Both the position numbers and the translations under genes were made by a program. A stretch of 64,000 nucleotides of DNA from Claveliimonas acetigenes (GTDB lineage Bacteria; Bacillota; Clostridia; Lachnospirales; Lachnospiraceae), in assembly GCF_025567385.1 (NCBI RefSeq), contig NZ_JAOQJU010000014.1:6713-70712 (forward strand). Reading direction: 5' to 3'. The notes under the pieces are model-generated. The model had not been told where the DNA came from. It made no database searches and saw only the letters and a list, made by a program, of their open reading frames with translations. This document shows, piece after piece, positions 51,843 through 60,784 of this stretch (the stretch's first letter is position 1; every line of letters begins with the position of its first letter).

Positions 51843-51974
51843 TCGTTGTTCCTCCTTGTAAATATATTAATACACAGCCTATATTGCTGTTATATTTGTG
51901 TTCCTGAACACGAATCCATTTGTTATTCTTATTTCAAATTCATTCAAAAACATTGGCAAAAGGGAGGACATCAC

Positions 51975-52859
51975 ATGGAAATACGGGTTCTAAACTATTT
52001 TCTTGCAGTTGCAAGAGAACAAAGTATCATTCGTGCAGCGAAATCTCTGCACTTATCTCAGCCGATACTTTCTACACAGATTCGTAACATGGAAAAAGAA
52101 CTTGGGAAGCAGCTTTTAATTCGTGGTACGAAAGGCTCACGAAAAGTCACCTTAACAGAAGAGGACATGATTCTCAAAAAACGTGCAGAAGAAATTTTGA
52201 ATCTTGTTGATAAAACAGAAAAGGAAATCACGCTCTCTGATCACGTGATTGCAGGAGATGTATATATCGGAGCCGGTGAAACAGATGCCGTCAGACTTCT
52301 CGCAAAGGCTGCCAAAGAAATTCAAAGCAGATATCCCGGCATTCATTATCACATTTCCAGCGGAAATGTAGAATTTATTTTAGAACAATTAGACAAAGGG
52401 CTGATAGATTTCGGATTAGTATTTGGGCATGTGGATTTTGACAAATATAATGCCATCAAAATTCCTGTCAAAGATACCTGGGGAGTGTTAATGCGCAAAG
52501 ATTCAGAGCTTGCCCATCAGAATACCATTACTCCGGAAGATTTGCGGAATAAGCCCCTCATTATCTCCCATCAGAAAAACCAGAGTGGAGAATTTAGTTC
52601 CTGGCTAAATTGTAACATAGACCAGCTAAATATCGTAGCTACCTATAATTTATTGTTTAACGCTTCACTTCTCGTAGATGAGGGACTGGGGTATGCGATT
52701 GGGCTTGATAAAATAATCAATATGGGCGAAAACAGCAATCTGTGTTTTCGCCCTCTGGCGCCAGTCGTTGAAGCTGAACTATCAATCATCTGGAAAAAAT
52801 ATCAGGTTTTCTCAAAGCCGGCTGAACAGTTTATGATAAAGATTAAAGAACTCCAATAA
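51975..52859 (+). CDS. LysR-family transcriptional regulator
   Basis: 294 residues. N-terminal winged HTH (EIRVLNYFLAVAREQSIIRA, 'LHLSQPILSTQIRNMEKELG') and a C-terminal two-lobed effector-binding domain from ~90. GGGAGG precedes ATG 51975. Divergent from rubredoxin copy 1 across ~130 bp, so it may regulate it; the effector cannot be guessed. Its stop abuts an insertion-sequence relic. Confidence 0.9.
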   Translation: MEIRVLNYFLAVAREQSIIRAAKSLHLSQPILSTQIRNMEKELGKQLLIRGTKGSRKVTLTEEDMILKKRAEEILNLVDKTEKEITLSDHVIAGDVYIGAGETDAVRLLAKAAKEIQSRYPGIHYHISSGNVEFILEQLDKGLIDFGLVFGHVDFDKYNAIKIPVKDTWGVLMRKDSELAHQNTITPEDLRNKPLIISHQKNQSGEFSSWLNCNIDQLNIVATYNLLFNASLLVDEGLGYAIGLDKIINMGENSNLCFRPLAPVVEAELSIIWKKYQVFSKPAEQFMIKIKELQ

Positions 52860-53008
52860 ACAATGCGATTGATGAGTTTCACAGCTCCAATCTTGAACAG
52901 GAATTCCTTAAACAGGAGAAGTCCTGCATCGAAGGATAAATTGCCTCCATCAAAATTTATTTTCAAGTACTTGTTGCTTTCTAACGCGGTGTCGTTTAAA
53001 CTATACAT
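52859..53008 (-). pseudogene. IS1380-type transposase N-terminal fragment
   Basis: About 50 codons beginning MYSLNDTALESNKYLK, then 'INFDGGNLSFDAGLLLFKEFL', the conserved N-terminus of IS1380-family DDE transposases. The remaining ~380 residues are absent; the fragment stops at the LysR stop codon. Remnant of a deleted insertion sequence. Confidence 0.7.
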
Positions 53009-53213
53009 AAGGATTTCTCCTTTGTTTTTATTTTGATTAGACACCTTAATTTTAACAAATTTGAAGTCCTTTTTCTATGTGATTTTTCTTCACTTGTTAG
53101 ATGAAAGCAAAAAGTACCAAAAACATAGTAACTATACGGCGTGAAGCACCGTCAACAATTATTGGATGAATAATTCAGGTTTATATACTATGTTCGTAAA
53201 GGAGATAACTGTT

Positions 53214-53873
53214 ATGAACTTCGAAAATTATTTTCCACTATGGAATGACTTAAACATAGCACAGAAAAAACTAATTTCAGACAATTTAATCACACAGAAT
53301 GTAAAAAAAGGAACGATCATTCACAATGGAAACCTGGACTGTACTGGGTTATTACTGGTTAAATCCGGGCAGCTTCGGACCTACATACTTTCAAATGAAG
53401 GACGAGAGATTACACTTTACCGTCTGTTCGATATGGATATGTGTCTTTTATCCGCCTCATGTATCATACGATCCATTCAATTTGAAGTAACCATTGAAGC
53501 AGAAAAAGATACTGACCTTTGGATCATCCCTGCTGAAATCTATAAGGGCATCATGAAAGAATCCGCTCCTGTCGCAAACTATACCAATGAGTTAATGGCT
53601 ACCCGTTTTTCTGATGTCATGTGGCTGATTGAACAGATTATGTGGAAGAGTTTGGATAAGCGTGTTGCTTCATTTCTTTTAGAAGAAACATCCATTGAAG
53701 GAACAAATGAACTGAAAATCACTCACGAAACTATCGCAAACCATCTTGGTTCCCACAGGGAAGTTATCACTCGAATGCTTCGATACTTTCAAGGCGAAGG
53801 ACTCGTCAGACTCTCTCGCGGCAAAATAACAATCCTTGATTCGAAAAGACTGGAAACACTACAAAGATCATAA
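53214..53873 (+). CDS. Crp/Fnr-family transcriptional regulator
   Basis: 219 residues. N-terminal cyclic-nucleotide-type beta-barrel (KKGTIIHNGNLDCTGLLLVKSG, 'LSNEGREITLYRL') and C-terminal Crp HTH (ITHETIANHLGSHREVITRML). No N-terminal Cys cluster is seen, so it is not an Fnr-type iron-sulfur sensor. Two Cys pairs around 'MCLLSASC' could be redox active. Start at ATG 53214 (AAAGGAG). Convergent with the CoA-disulfide-reductase-like gene; it probably controls the redox cluster. Confidence 0.88.
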   Translation: MNFENYFPLWNDLNIAQKKLISDNLITQNVKKGTIIHNGNLDCTGLLLVKSGQLRTYILSNEGREITLYRLFDMDMCLLSASCIIRSIQFEVTIEAEKDTDLWIIPAEIYKGIMKESAPVANYTNELMATRFSDVMWLIEQIMWKSLDKRVASFLLEETSIEGTNELKITHETIANHLGSHREVITRMLRYFQGEGLVRLSRGKITILDSKRLETLQRS

Positions 53874-53893
53874 AACGTTTTTTTCTCTAAAGA

Positions 53894-53947
53894 ATCCTCC
53901 ATTTATCAGAATTATGAAAGTCATTCTAATAAATGGGGGATCTTTTT
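53894..53947. terminator. bidirectional terminator
   Basis: ATCCTCCATTTAT/ATAAATGGGGGAT (one mismatch pair) with a 22-nt loop and CTTTTTATA beyond, between convergent genes. Confidence 0.75.
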
Positions 53948-53984
53948 ATACTACAATCAAACTATAAAAATATTTTATTTATTT

Positions 53985-55676
53985 CTAATAATCCATACCA
54001 CATGCATATGATCTTTCAATCAGTGCATGGTCATTAGCCACTGCATCATAAAAGCGGAATCCACCTGAAAAGTTGTATGTTTCATATCCATTTCCTTCCA
54101 AAATACGGCTTGCAATATAACTGCGTAGCCCACTCTGGCATATCAGGTAAACAGGCTTTCCCTTCTCAATTTCATTGATACGTTCCCTTAGTTCATCTAC
54201 AGGAATGTTTTTGAATCCATCCATATGCCCCCTGTTAAATTCACCTACAGTTCTCACATCCAGCAACACAACACTTTTATCTCTAGAAATCTTATCCATA
54301 TCTTCCAGATGCCATTGTTTTAAGGTACCTTTTGCTATATTGTCTATCATGAATCCTGCCATATTTACAGGATCTTTGGCAGAGGAATAAGGCGGTGCAT
54401 ATGCGAGATCCAAATCCTTCAGCTGGGTTGCCTTCAGCCCTGCATGAATTGCTGTTGCCAGCACATCAATACGTTTATCAACTCCTTCATATCCAATAAT
54501 CTGAGCGCCAAGCAAACGATAGGTCTCTTTTTCAAAAACCACCTTCATGGTCATCACTTTTCCACCAGGATAGTAACCGGCATGACTCATAGGAGAAAGA
54601 ATTACTGTATCTACCTCTAATCCTGACTTTTTGGCATTGGTTTCATTGATACCTGTAGTAGCTGCTGTCATATCAAATACTTTGATAACGGAGCTTCCCT
54701 GACTGCCCAGGTAACGACTATCACCGCCACAAATATTATCAGCGATGATTCTGCCCTGTTTATTGGCTGGTCCTGCCAAAGAAATCAGCGCATCATTACC
54801 CGTAACATAATGTTTTACCTGAACTGCATCACCTGCAGCATAAATATCCGGTACAGAGGTTTCCATTCTGTCATTCACTACAATACTTTCCTTGATGCCA
54901 AGTTCCAGGCCGGCTTCTTTTGCTAATACTGTGTCTGGTGTGACTCCGATTGCCAGAACTACCATATCAGCCTGAAGGGATGGATTATCTTTCAACAGGA
55001 CCTCCACTCCGTTGTCTTTTTCTTTAAATCCTTCTACTGTATAGCCCAGTACCAGTTTTATCCCATGCTTTCTCATTTCATTATGGATCATGGATGCCAT
55101 ATCCAGGTCAAAAGGGTTCATCAGCTGCTTAGGCCTCTGGACAATCGTAACATCCATGCCAAGCCCCCTCAAATTTTCAGCCAGTTCCAGACCAATAAAA
55201 CCGCCCCCTGCCAATACAGCCGATTTTGGATGATTCTTATTTATATATTCCTTTATCCGAAAAGTGTCTTCTACAGTACGAAGTGTAAAAAGTTTATCAA
55301 TACCTACTCCGGGAAGTCTCGGCTGTGTTGGCTTTGCACCTGGAGAGAGGATCAGCTTATCATAGTTTTCTTCAAATATCTCACCATTCTCTAAATTTTT
55401 CACTGAAACCGTTTTACGTTCCGGATGTATGGAGATAACTTCATGATGAATTTTCATGTTAATACGGAAGCGTTTAAAAAAACTCTCTGGTGTCTGTAGT
55501 GTAAGTTCTTCCGGGTCTGTGATCACGTCTCCAATATAATATGGAAGTCCACAATTTGCATAGGATATGTATCCGGATCTTTCAAACACAGTAATTTCAG
55601 CATGTTCATTCAGTCTGCGTATTCTTGCTGCAGCTGTAGCTCCTCCGGCTACACCTCCTACAATTATTACCTTCAT
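53985..55676 (-). CDS. CoA-disulfide reductase-like flavoprotein with C-terminal rhodanese domain
   Basis: 563 residues. FAD-binding GGVAGGATAAARIRR at the N-terminus, redox Cys42 (SYANCGLPYY), second dinucleotide-binding motif GGGFIGLELAENL and FAD 'YAAGDAVQV'. A rhodanese domain starts near 465, with active Cys513 (ICQSGLRSY). CoADR-Rhd proteins reduce CoA or sulfur persulfides, or act as NAD(P)H oxidase/peroxidase, with NAD(P)H. It heads a run with rhodanese and thioredoxin genes, pointing to persulfide and disulfide handling. Confidence 0.9.
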   Translation of the reverse strand: MKVIIVGGVAGGATAAARIRRLNEHAEITVFERSGYISYANCGLPYYIGDVITDPEELTLQTPESFFKRFRINMKIHHEVISIHPERKTVSVKNLENGEIFEENYDKLILSPGAKPTQPRLPGVGIDKLFTLRTVEDTFRIKEYINKNHPKSAVLAGGGFIGLELAENLRGLGMDVTIVQRPKQLMNPFDLDMASMIHNEMRKHGIKLVLGYTVEGFKEKDNGVEVLLKDNPSLQADMVVLAIGVTPDTVLAKEAGLELGIKESIVVNDRMETSVPDIYAAGDAVQVKHYVTGNDALISLAGPANKQGRIIADNICGGDSRYLGSQGSSVIKVFDMTAATTGINETNAKKSGLEVDTVILSPMSHAGYYPGGKVMTMKVVFEKETYRLLGAQIIGYEGVDKRIDVLATAIHAGLKATQLKDLDLAYAPPYSSAKDPVNMAGFMIDNIAKGTLKQWHLEDMDKISRDKSVVLLDVRTVGEFNRGHMDGFKNIPVDELRERINEIEKGKPVYLICQSGLRSYIASRILEGNGYETYNFSGGFRFYDAVANDHALIERSYACGMDY

Positions 55677-55677
55677 C

Positions 55678-55998
55678 TTATTTTTCCACCTTTCCTGAGT
55701 AAGCTACAATGCCACCGATATTATTTACTTTAGAATATCCCATTCGTTGCAGTATCCCAGTTGCCTGGCGGCTTCGTGAACCGGAATAACAGTATACAAA
55801 CAGTGGAATATCCTTATTCTTCGCTACAGAAGCAATATTGTCAAGTTGCTGCAACGGCACATTTTTACTTTCTGGTATATGTCCTTCCTGATATTCCTGC
55901 GGTGTACGTACATCCAGCAGAACTGCATCATCAGTCCTTTTATATTCTTCTATGCCTTGATTAATATTCGACTGTTTAAAGAGATCGAAAAATCCCAT
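55678..55998 (-). CDS. single-domain rhodanese-like protein
   Basis: 106 residues. 'AVLLDVRTPQEYQEGHIPES' and the active loop VYCYSGSRSRQ with catalytic Cys. Transfers sulfane sulfur. Start at ATG 55998 after GGGGGGTG, or GTG two codons earlier. It lies 1 nt from the CoADR-Rhd start, hence same operon. Confidence 0.9.
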   Translation of the reverse strand: MGFFDLFKQSNINQGIEEYKRTDDAVLLDVRTPQEYQEGHIPESKNVPLQQLDNIASVAKNKDIPLFVYCYSGSRSRQATGILQRMGYSKVNNIGGIVAYSGKVEK

Positions 55999-56010
55999 TA
56001 GCACACCCCC

Positions 56011-56316
56011 CTAAAGCATTTCTAAAATCGCATTCTTAGGTCTCGCACCTGAAACCTGCTGTACAATCTTCCCATTCTTCATAACCACTAAAGTTGGAAT
56101 GCTCATAATACTGAACTTATTTGCCAGTTCAGGCTCTTCATCTACATTAATCTTTCCAACTTTAATATCTCTACGCTCACTTGCAATCTCCTCTACAATA
56201 GGTACTACCATACGGCAAGGCGCACACCAAGATGCCCAAAAATCTAAAAGAACGGGTTTATCGGAATTCAGTACTTCGTTCTGAAAATTATTTTTATTGA
56301 TATTAATAGCAGACAT
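56011..56316 (-). CDS. trxA: thioredoxin
   Basis: 101 residues. Active site WCAPC (Cys31 and Cys34), cis-Pro in 'SIPTLVVMKNG'. Reduces protein disulfides and probably the rhodanese and peroxiredoxin of this cluster. AGGAGG precedes the ATG. No thioredoxin reductase gene is in the window; the CoADR-like flavoprotein could be a partner. Confidence 0.95.
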   Translation of the reverse strand: MSAININKNNFQNEVLNSDKPVLLDFWASWCAPCRMVVPIVEEIASERRDIKVGKINVDEEPELANKFSIMSIPTLVVMKNGKIVQQVSGARPKNAILEML

Positions 56317-56408
56317 TTTACAGTCCTCCTTATCTTTTTCTTTTTGTAGATTTATTATAGTCTTAATTTCATTTATTTTCCGTGATTACATCACCATACC
56401 TCATTAAC

Positions 56409-57155
56409 TTAACTTCTTGCCATACCATCTACACTTAATATAACACCTGTAATGTAACTCGCCTCATCTGAAGCAAGAAACACAAACGCATTGGCAATAT
56501 CTTCTGGCTGTCCAAGACGACGCAATGGAATTCTTTCAATCATAGGTTCGATAACTTCCTTTGGCACGGCCTTCATCATATCAGTTTCTGTAATTCCAGG
56601 TGCAACAGCATTAACACGAATACCTTTAGGTCCTAGTTCTCTTGCTAATGATACAGTCAATCCGTTTACTGCAAACTTCGATGCCGGATAAGCAAACCCA
56701 CTTGGCTGTCCCGAAATACTCACCATGGAAGAAGTTGAGAGAATGACCCCCTTGCCTCTTGCCACCATACATTCTGCTGCTACACGAGTAGTATTAAATA
56801 CTCCTTTTACATTTAGATCCATGACTTTATCAAAAGTCTCCTCTGTATAATCCATAAATGAGGTGTTTTCTGAAATCCCTGCATTATTTACCAGTATGTC
56901 GACACATCCATATTTTTCAGTTGCCTCTTTAAAAGCCTTTCTGACAGACTCCATGCTTGCTAGATTTGGACTAATTCCAGCAACTATTGCATTGGGATAT
57001 TTTTCTTTTAATTTATCTACAGCAACATCTGCCGATTCCTGTGAACTTGCTGCCAACACAACTGAAGCACCTTCCTTCAAGAATTTATCAGCTGTAGCAA
57101 ATCCTATACCACGGCTTCCACCAGTAATGATTGCAACTTTATCTTTTAATCTCAT
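56409..57155 (-). CDS. short-chain dehydrogenase/reductase, FabG/BaiA-like
   Basis: 248 residues. NAD(P)-binding TGGSRGIG (11-18), NNAG (90-93), catalytic Ser143, Tyr156 and Lys160 (YPASK). Ends 'GVILSVDGMARS'. Either a 3-oxoacyl-ACP reductase-type enzyme or a hydroxysteroid dehydrogenase of the BaiA sort; the N-terminal third looks BaiA-like to me, but I cannot settle it. Its place inside an oxidative-stress cluster gives no substrate clue. Confidence 0.88.
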   Translation of the reverse strand: MRLKDKVAIITGGSRGIGFATADKFLKEGASVVLAASSQESADVAVDKLKEKYPNAIVAGISPNLASMESVRKAFKEATEKYGCVDILVNNAGISENTSFMDYTEETFDKVMDLNVKGVFNTTRVAAECMVARGKGVILSTSSMVSISGQPSGFAYPASKFAVNGLTVSLARELGPKGIRVNAVAPGITETDMMKAVPKEVIEPMIERIPLRRLGQPEDIANAFVFLASDEASYITGVILSVDGMARS

Positions 57156-57241
57156 TTAGACTACCTCCTTACTTTGTTTGTAGTTACATTATAAGCAAAA
57201 GGTAAACCATTTTCTGTGATATCATCACAAACTATCGCAAT

Positions 57242-57278
57242 AAAAAACCCTGTTGCTCACACGCACCAGGGTTTTTGT
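57242..57278 (-). terminator. rubredoxin 2 terminator
   Basis: AAAAACCCTG/CAGGGTTTTT stem around a 16-nt loop, closely matching the rubredoxin 1 terminator. Confidence 0.7.
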
Positions 57279-57308
57279 TTATCTATCCGTATTTAAATAA
57301 TCAGAATT

Positions 57309-57467
57309 TTATTCAACTTCTGAAAACTGATCTTTTCCAACATTACATAATGGGCATTCAAAATCTTCTGGAACGTCCTCCCACTTTGTTCCTGGTGCAA
57401 TACCACCTTCAGGATAACCTTCCTCTTCATCATATTCCCATCCGCAAACGTCACATACATATTTCAT
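57309..57467 (-). CDS. rubredoxin, copy 2
   Basis: 52 residues, identical in protein to copy 1 at 51684 with a few silent changes. Similarity extends over the upstream ribosome binding site and the downstream terminator (about 300 bp in all), so it is a segmental duplication. It lies directly downstream of the superoxide reductase gene, its probable electron acceptor. Confidence 0.95.
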   Translation of the reverse strand: MKYVCDVCGWEYDEEEGYPEGGIAPGTKWEDVPEDFECPLCNVGKDQFSEVE

Positions 57468-57558
57468 TAGTTTGTTCCTCCTTATAAATATATTAATACA
57501 CAGCATATATTACTGTTGTATTTGTGTTGTTCTGTAACCTTAATATGTATAAATGCTT

Positions 57559-57933
57559 TTAGCATTTCCATAATCCATGCAGGTTACAATATGCATATAC
57601 CTCTTCTACCTGTTCACCATCGCAAAGACAAAGATCTGCTACCGGCTCCTGCCCTGGATTTAACTGTTTTCTGTATATTCCCTGGTTTGTATTTAATGTA
57701 ATCCACTCAATGAAATGCTCTTCAAGCATTGGATGTTTTGTCTCTCCGACCACGACATGAACATGACTGCCTTCTATCGTATATACAGGTACATGCTTCT
57801 CGACAGCAGCATCTGTCACTCCGGCTTTTAATTCCTGCATAGGTTCTCCGCAACAAATTACAGGTACACCCTTATCCTTTACCTTTTCAACAATGTTTCC
57901 ACAATGCTTACAAATATAATACCTTACTTCCAT
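57559..57933 (-). CDS. desulfoferrodoxin-type superoxide reductase
   Basis: 124 residues. N-terminal desulforedoxin-type FeCys4 site (Cys8, Cys11 in ICKHCG; Cys27-Cys28 in ICCGE), then the catalytic Fe(His)4Cys domain ('VEKHVPVY', 'HPMLEEHFIEW', 'YCNLHGLW'). Reduces superoxide to hydrogen peroxide using rubredoxin electrons. Start at ATG 57933 with GGAAGGAG upstream, chosen over an earlier ATG. Rubredoxin is encoded next. Confidence 0.95.
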   Translation of the reverse strand: MEVRYYICKHCGNIVEKVKDKGVPVICCGEPMQELKAGVTDAAVEKHVPVYTIEGSHVHVVVGETKHPMLEEHFIEWITLNTNQGIYRKQLNPGQEPVADLCLCDGEQVEEVYAYCNLHGLWKC

Positions 57934-57979
57934 GCCTTTTTCTCCTTCCATGTGTAAAATTTATAATTCAATTGTCTCC

Positions 57980-59161
57980 TTAATAATTCTCTTCATGTAC
58001 TTCAAAATAGCTCTGTGGATGATTACATACCGGACATACTTCAGGCGCCTTAGTTCCTACCACAATATGTCCACAGTTACGGCATTCCCATACCTTAACT
58101 TCGCTCTTTTCAAATACCTGTGAAGTTTCAATATTCTTAAGAAGTGCACGATATCTTTCCTCATGGTGCTTCTCAATCTCACCTACTGCCCTGAATTTTG
58201 CTGCAAGCTCAGGGAATCCTTCTTCCTCAGCCGTTTTAGCAAAGCCATCATACATATCTGTCCACTCATAATTTTCGCCTTCTGCCGCTGCCACCAGGTT
58301 TGCCTTTGTATCACCAATTCCTGCTAATTCCTTGAACCACATCTTTGCATGTTCTTTCTCATTATCTGCAGTCTTTAAAAACAATGCTGACATCTGCTCG
58401 TAACCTTCCTTTTTCGCTACAGAAGCAAAATATGTATACTTATTTCTTGCCTGTGATTCCCCTGCAAATGCCTCCTGTAAATTCTTCTCTGTCTGTGTTC
58501 CTGCATATTTGTTTGCTGCCATCTCTTTTACCTCCGTTTTCTTTACTACTTTTTCAAAATCTGATGCCGGGTGCTTGCACAAAGGACATATAAAGTCATC
58601 TGGTAATTCCTCGCCTACATATTCATATCCGCAAATTCTGCAACGCCATATTGTCTGACTGTCCTCTGTTTTTCCAACCTCCTGTGGCTTAGGCTTAATA
58701 TTATTCTGATAATAATCATATGTTACTGAAGGAACATTGCTTAAAACTTCCATATCGGTTATCTCACCGATAAACATCGTATGTGAACCCAAGTCCTCTG
58801 TTTTAGTAACTGTCACAGAAATGTATGCATTTGTACCTTCTGTAATATAATAAATACCATTTGTGCCCCTGGCACACTGCTCAAAGGCTTCAAACTTATT
58901 AGTATCTCTTCCTGATTGGAAGCCAAAATGTTTGAACAATTCAAATTGTGCCTTCTGACTTAAGACTGATACAGTAAATTTTCCGGTTCTTTGAATCATA
59001 TCATGCGTATAATTTGCCTTATTTACACAGATACTTAACTGGTTTGGTTCCGAAGCTGCCTGAATAGCTGTATTAATGATACATCCGTTATCTTTTTCTG
59101 CTTCTTTAGCGGTCAATATAAACAGTCCATAACTCAACTTATACATTGCTTTCCTATCCAT
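57980..59161 (-). CDS. flavin reductase-rubredoxin-rubrerythrin fusion
   Basis: 393 residues. Residues 1-160 are an FMN-binding flavin-reductase domain; ~171-205 rubredoxin (Cys174, 177, 192, 195), together like high-molecular-weight rubredoxin. Residues 214-393 are a complete rubrerythrin (diiron four-helix region with 'FAGESQARNKYTYFA', 'DNEKEHAKMWF', 'EIEKHHEERYR' and a C-terminal CxxC rubredoxin domain). The chain could reduce peroxide from NAD(P)H alone. A perfect GGAGGT lies 7 nt before the internal ATG 58522 (Met214), so free rubrerythrin may also be made. Overlaps perR by 8 nt. Confidence 0.92.
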   Translation of the reverse strand: MDRKAMYKLSYGLFILTAKEAEKDNGCIINTAIQAASEPNQLSICVNKANYTHDMIQRTGKFTVSVLSQKAQFELFKHFGFQSGRDTNKFEAFEQCARGTNGIYYITEGTNAYISVTVTKTEDLGSHTMFIGEITDMEVLSNVPSVTYDYYQNNIKPKPQEVGKTEDSQTIWRCRICGYEYVGEELPDDFICPLCKHPASDFEKVVKKTEVKEMAANKYAGTQTEKNLQEAFAGESQARNKYTYFASVAKKEGYEQMSALFLKTADNEKEHAKMWFKELAGIGDTKANLVAAAEGENYEWTDMYDGFAKTAEEEGFPELAAKFRAVGEIEKHHEERYRALLKNIETSQVFEKSEVKVWECRNCGHIVVGTKAPEVCPVCNHPQSYFEVHEENY

Positions 59162-59561
59162 GCTGTTCCTCCTTTACCTTCTCCCTGCATTTCGGGCAAA
59201 TGCCTTTAAATGAAATATCATAATCCACAAATTCAATTCCATGAGTGTTATGAATTCTTTCCAGCAAATCCGGTATTTGATCCATATCCACATCAAAAAT
59301 TTCACCGCACTTTATACATCTTACATGGTAATGATTTTTCAATATAAAATCAAATCGGTTCGGTCCATCCGGAACTTCAACCTTTCTTAATGCACCTTCC
59401 TCTACCAATATATCAAGATTTCTATATACAGTTCCTTTCCCAATTGTTGGATATGCTTCTTTTATAAATTCATACACTTCATTTGCCGTAACGTGTCTTC
59501 TCATTTCGTATACGGTATTTCTTACAAGATCTTTTTGAATGGTATTTCTTCTACTTGTCAT
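59154..59561 (-). CDS. perR: Fur-family regulator, PerR-like
   Basis: 135 residues. N-terminal winged helix ('VTANEVYEFIKEAYPTIGKGTVYRNL'), metal site 'FILKNHYHVRC', and two structural zinc CxxC pairs (CIKCG, CPKCR). First gene of an operon with the rubrerythrin fusion, which suggests peroxide sensing rather than iron uptake control; Fur and PerR cannot be separated with certainty by eye. AGGAGG precedes the ATG and sits within an inverted repeat. Confidence 0.85.
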   Translation of the reverse strand: MTSRRNTIQKDLVRNTVYEMRRHVTANEVYEFIKEAYPTIGKGTVYRNLDILVEEGALRKVEVPDGPNRFDFILKNHYHVRCIKCGEIFDVDMDQIPDLLERIHNTHGIEFVDYDISFKGICPKCREKVKEEQHG

Positions 59562-59567
59562 TCGTCC

Positions 59568-59624
59568 TCCTTATTAGGATTAGTTCTTAATAAGGATTAT
59601 ATACCACTATTATCCTGTTGTCAA
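59568..59624 (-). promoter_or_regulatory. perR operon promoter and inverted-repeat operator
   Basis: Minus strand: TTGACA (59619-59624), 17 nt, TATAAT (59596-59601). A perfect 9-bp inverted repeat TCCTTATTA/TAATAAGGA (59568-59576, 59588-59596) begins at the -10 box and covers the ribosome binding site. It could be an autoregulatory Fur/PerR site or a translational hairpin. Confidence 0.65.
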
Positions 59625-59651
59625 TAAAAATAGTAATAGTTCTCATTATTA

Positions 59652-60401
59652 TTATTTTATTTTGCGTTCAAATACATATTCTGAATCTGAAGATAAATCC
59701 GGCCTAAACGAATATCCGAGTCTGTCAAATTTCTGAATTTCCACCGGATTTTCAATATTATTTTCCGCTATGAATCTGACCATTTCACCACGAGCCATCT
59801 TGGCATAGGTACCTTTTGTTACAAATTTATCTCCGGATAACTCACAAAATACAATCGTAATATATCTGTCCTGTGGTGTCAGATACTTTTCTATACATTT
59901 TGAGTATTCTTTTGATGCAAGATTAATGATAATCCTACTGTCATCGATTACTGAGCGGTATAACAATTCTCCCCAGTACTCATACAGATTTTTTGCATCT
60001 CCAATTCCAACCTTTGTCTGCATTTCAAGACGATAAGGAGTCACACCATCCATTGGTTTTAAAATGCCATAAAACGCAGACAAGATTCTTAAATGATTTT
60101 GCAAATACTCAAACTGCTGGATTTCAAACACAGATGGTGCCATATATTGAAATGCAATCCCTTCATATGCTAAAACAGCCGGAGTAAGCCTGTTATAAAG
60201 ATCCATATTTTCCAATCTGTTAAAGTTCTGCTCTGCAATCTTGTCATTACATTTCCATATAGCTTTCAATTCTTCTTTTGATTTGCTTTTCATCCAGTTT
60301 AATACTTCTGCTGTCTTATCAATATAGACAGGCAGTTCAACCGGTGCTAAGTTATCGGTATCTACAATCATCTTTTTTGCAGGTGATAAAATAATCTTCA
60401 T
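59652..60401 (-). CDS. yaaA: YaaA/DUF328 peroxide stress protein
   Basis: 249 residues, full length. Starts MKIILSPAKKM; 'TPAVLAYEGIAFQYMAP' and 'SAFYGILKPMDGVTPYRLEM' are the family signatures. In E. coli YaaA lowers free iron and protects DNA during peroxide stress. Overlaps the bcp stop by 1 nt, so it is coupled to the peroxiredoxin gene. Confidence 0.93.
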   Translation of the reverse strand: MKIILSPAKKMIVDTDNLAPVELPVYIDKTAEVLNWMKSKSKEELKAIWKCNDKIAEQNFNRLENMDLYNRLTPAVLAYEGIAFQYMAPSVFEIQQFEYLQNHLRILSAFYGILKPMDGVTPYRLEMQTKVGIGDAKNLYEYWGELLYRSVIDDSRIIINLASKEYSKCIEKYLTPQDRYITIVFCELSGDKFVTKGTYAKMARGEMVRFIAENNIENPVEIQKFDRLGYSFRPDLSSDSEYVFERKIK

Positions 60402-60784
60402 TATGCCAATTCCTTAAGCATATTTTCAGGATCATCTGCCGCCTTGACTTTATCATTTGCCTTTATAATGATTCCCTGCTCATCAATAAGATATGTAGTT
60501 CTTACTACACCCATAGATACTTTTCCATAATTTTTCTTTTCTTTCCAGACATCATATGCTTCAATAACTTTACGCTCCGGATCTGCTAATAGCGTAAATG
60601 CCAGTCCGTATTTTTCTTCAAATCTCTTGTGAGACGCTACAGAGTCCTTGCTTACTCCGAGAATAACAGCTCCCTTCTCAGTAAACTGTGGATAACGCTC
60701 AGAAAAGCCACATGCCTGCTTCGTACATCCTGGTGTATTATCCTTTGGATAAAAATATAAAATTATTTTTTCACGTAAAAACAC
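60401..60784 (-). pseudogene. bcp: peroxiredoxin Bcp/PrxQ, 5'-truncated
   Basis: The frame keeps the peroxidatic Cys (NTPGCTKQAC) and the rest of the thioredoxin fold to a normal C-terminus, but begins only about three residues before 'KIILYFYPKD'. About 30 residues including the first beta strand and 'apDF.L' motif are missing. The nearest start (GTG 60784) lies in foreign sequence with no ribosome binding site. The break sits in an AT-rich T5...A6 context and marks the left edge of the element carrying the adhesin gene. Activity is doubtful. Confidence 0.8.
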
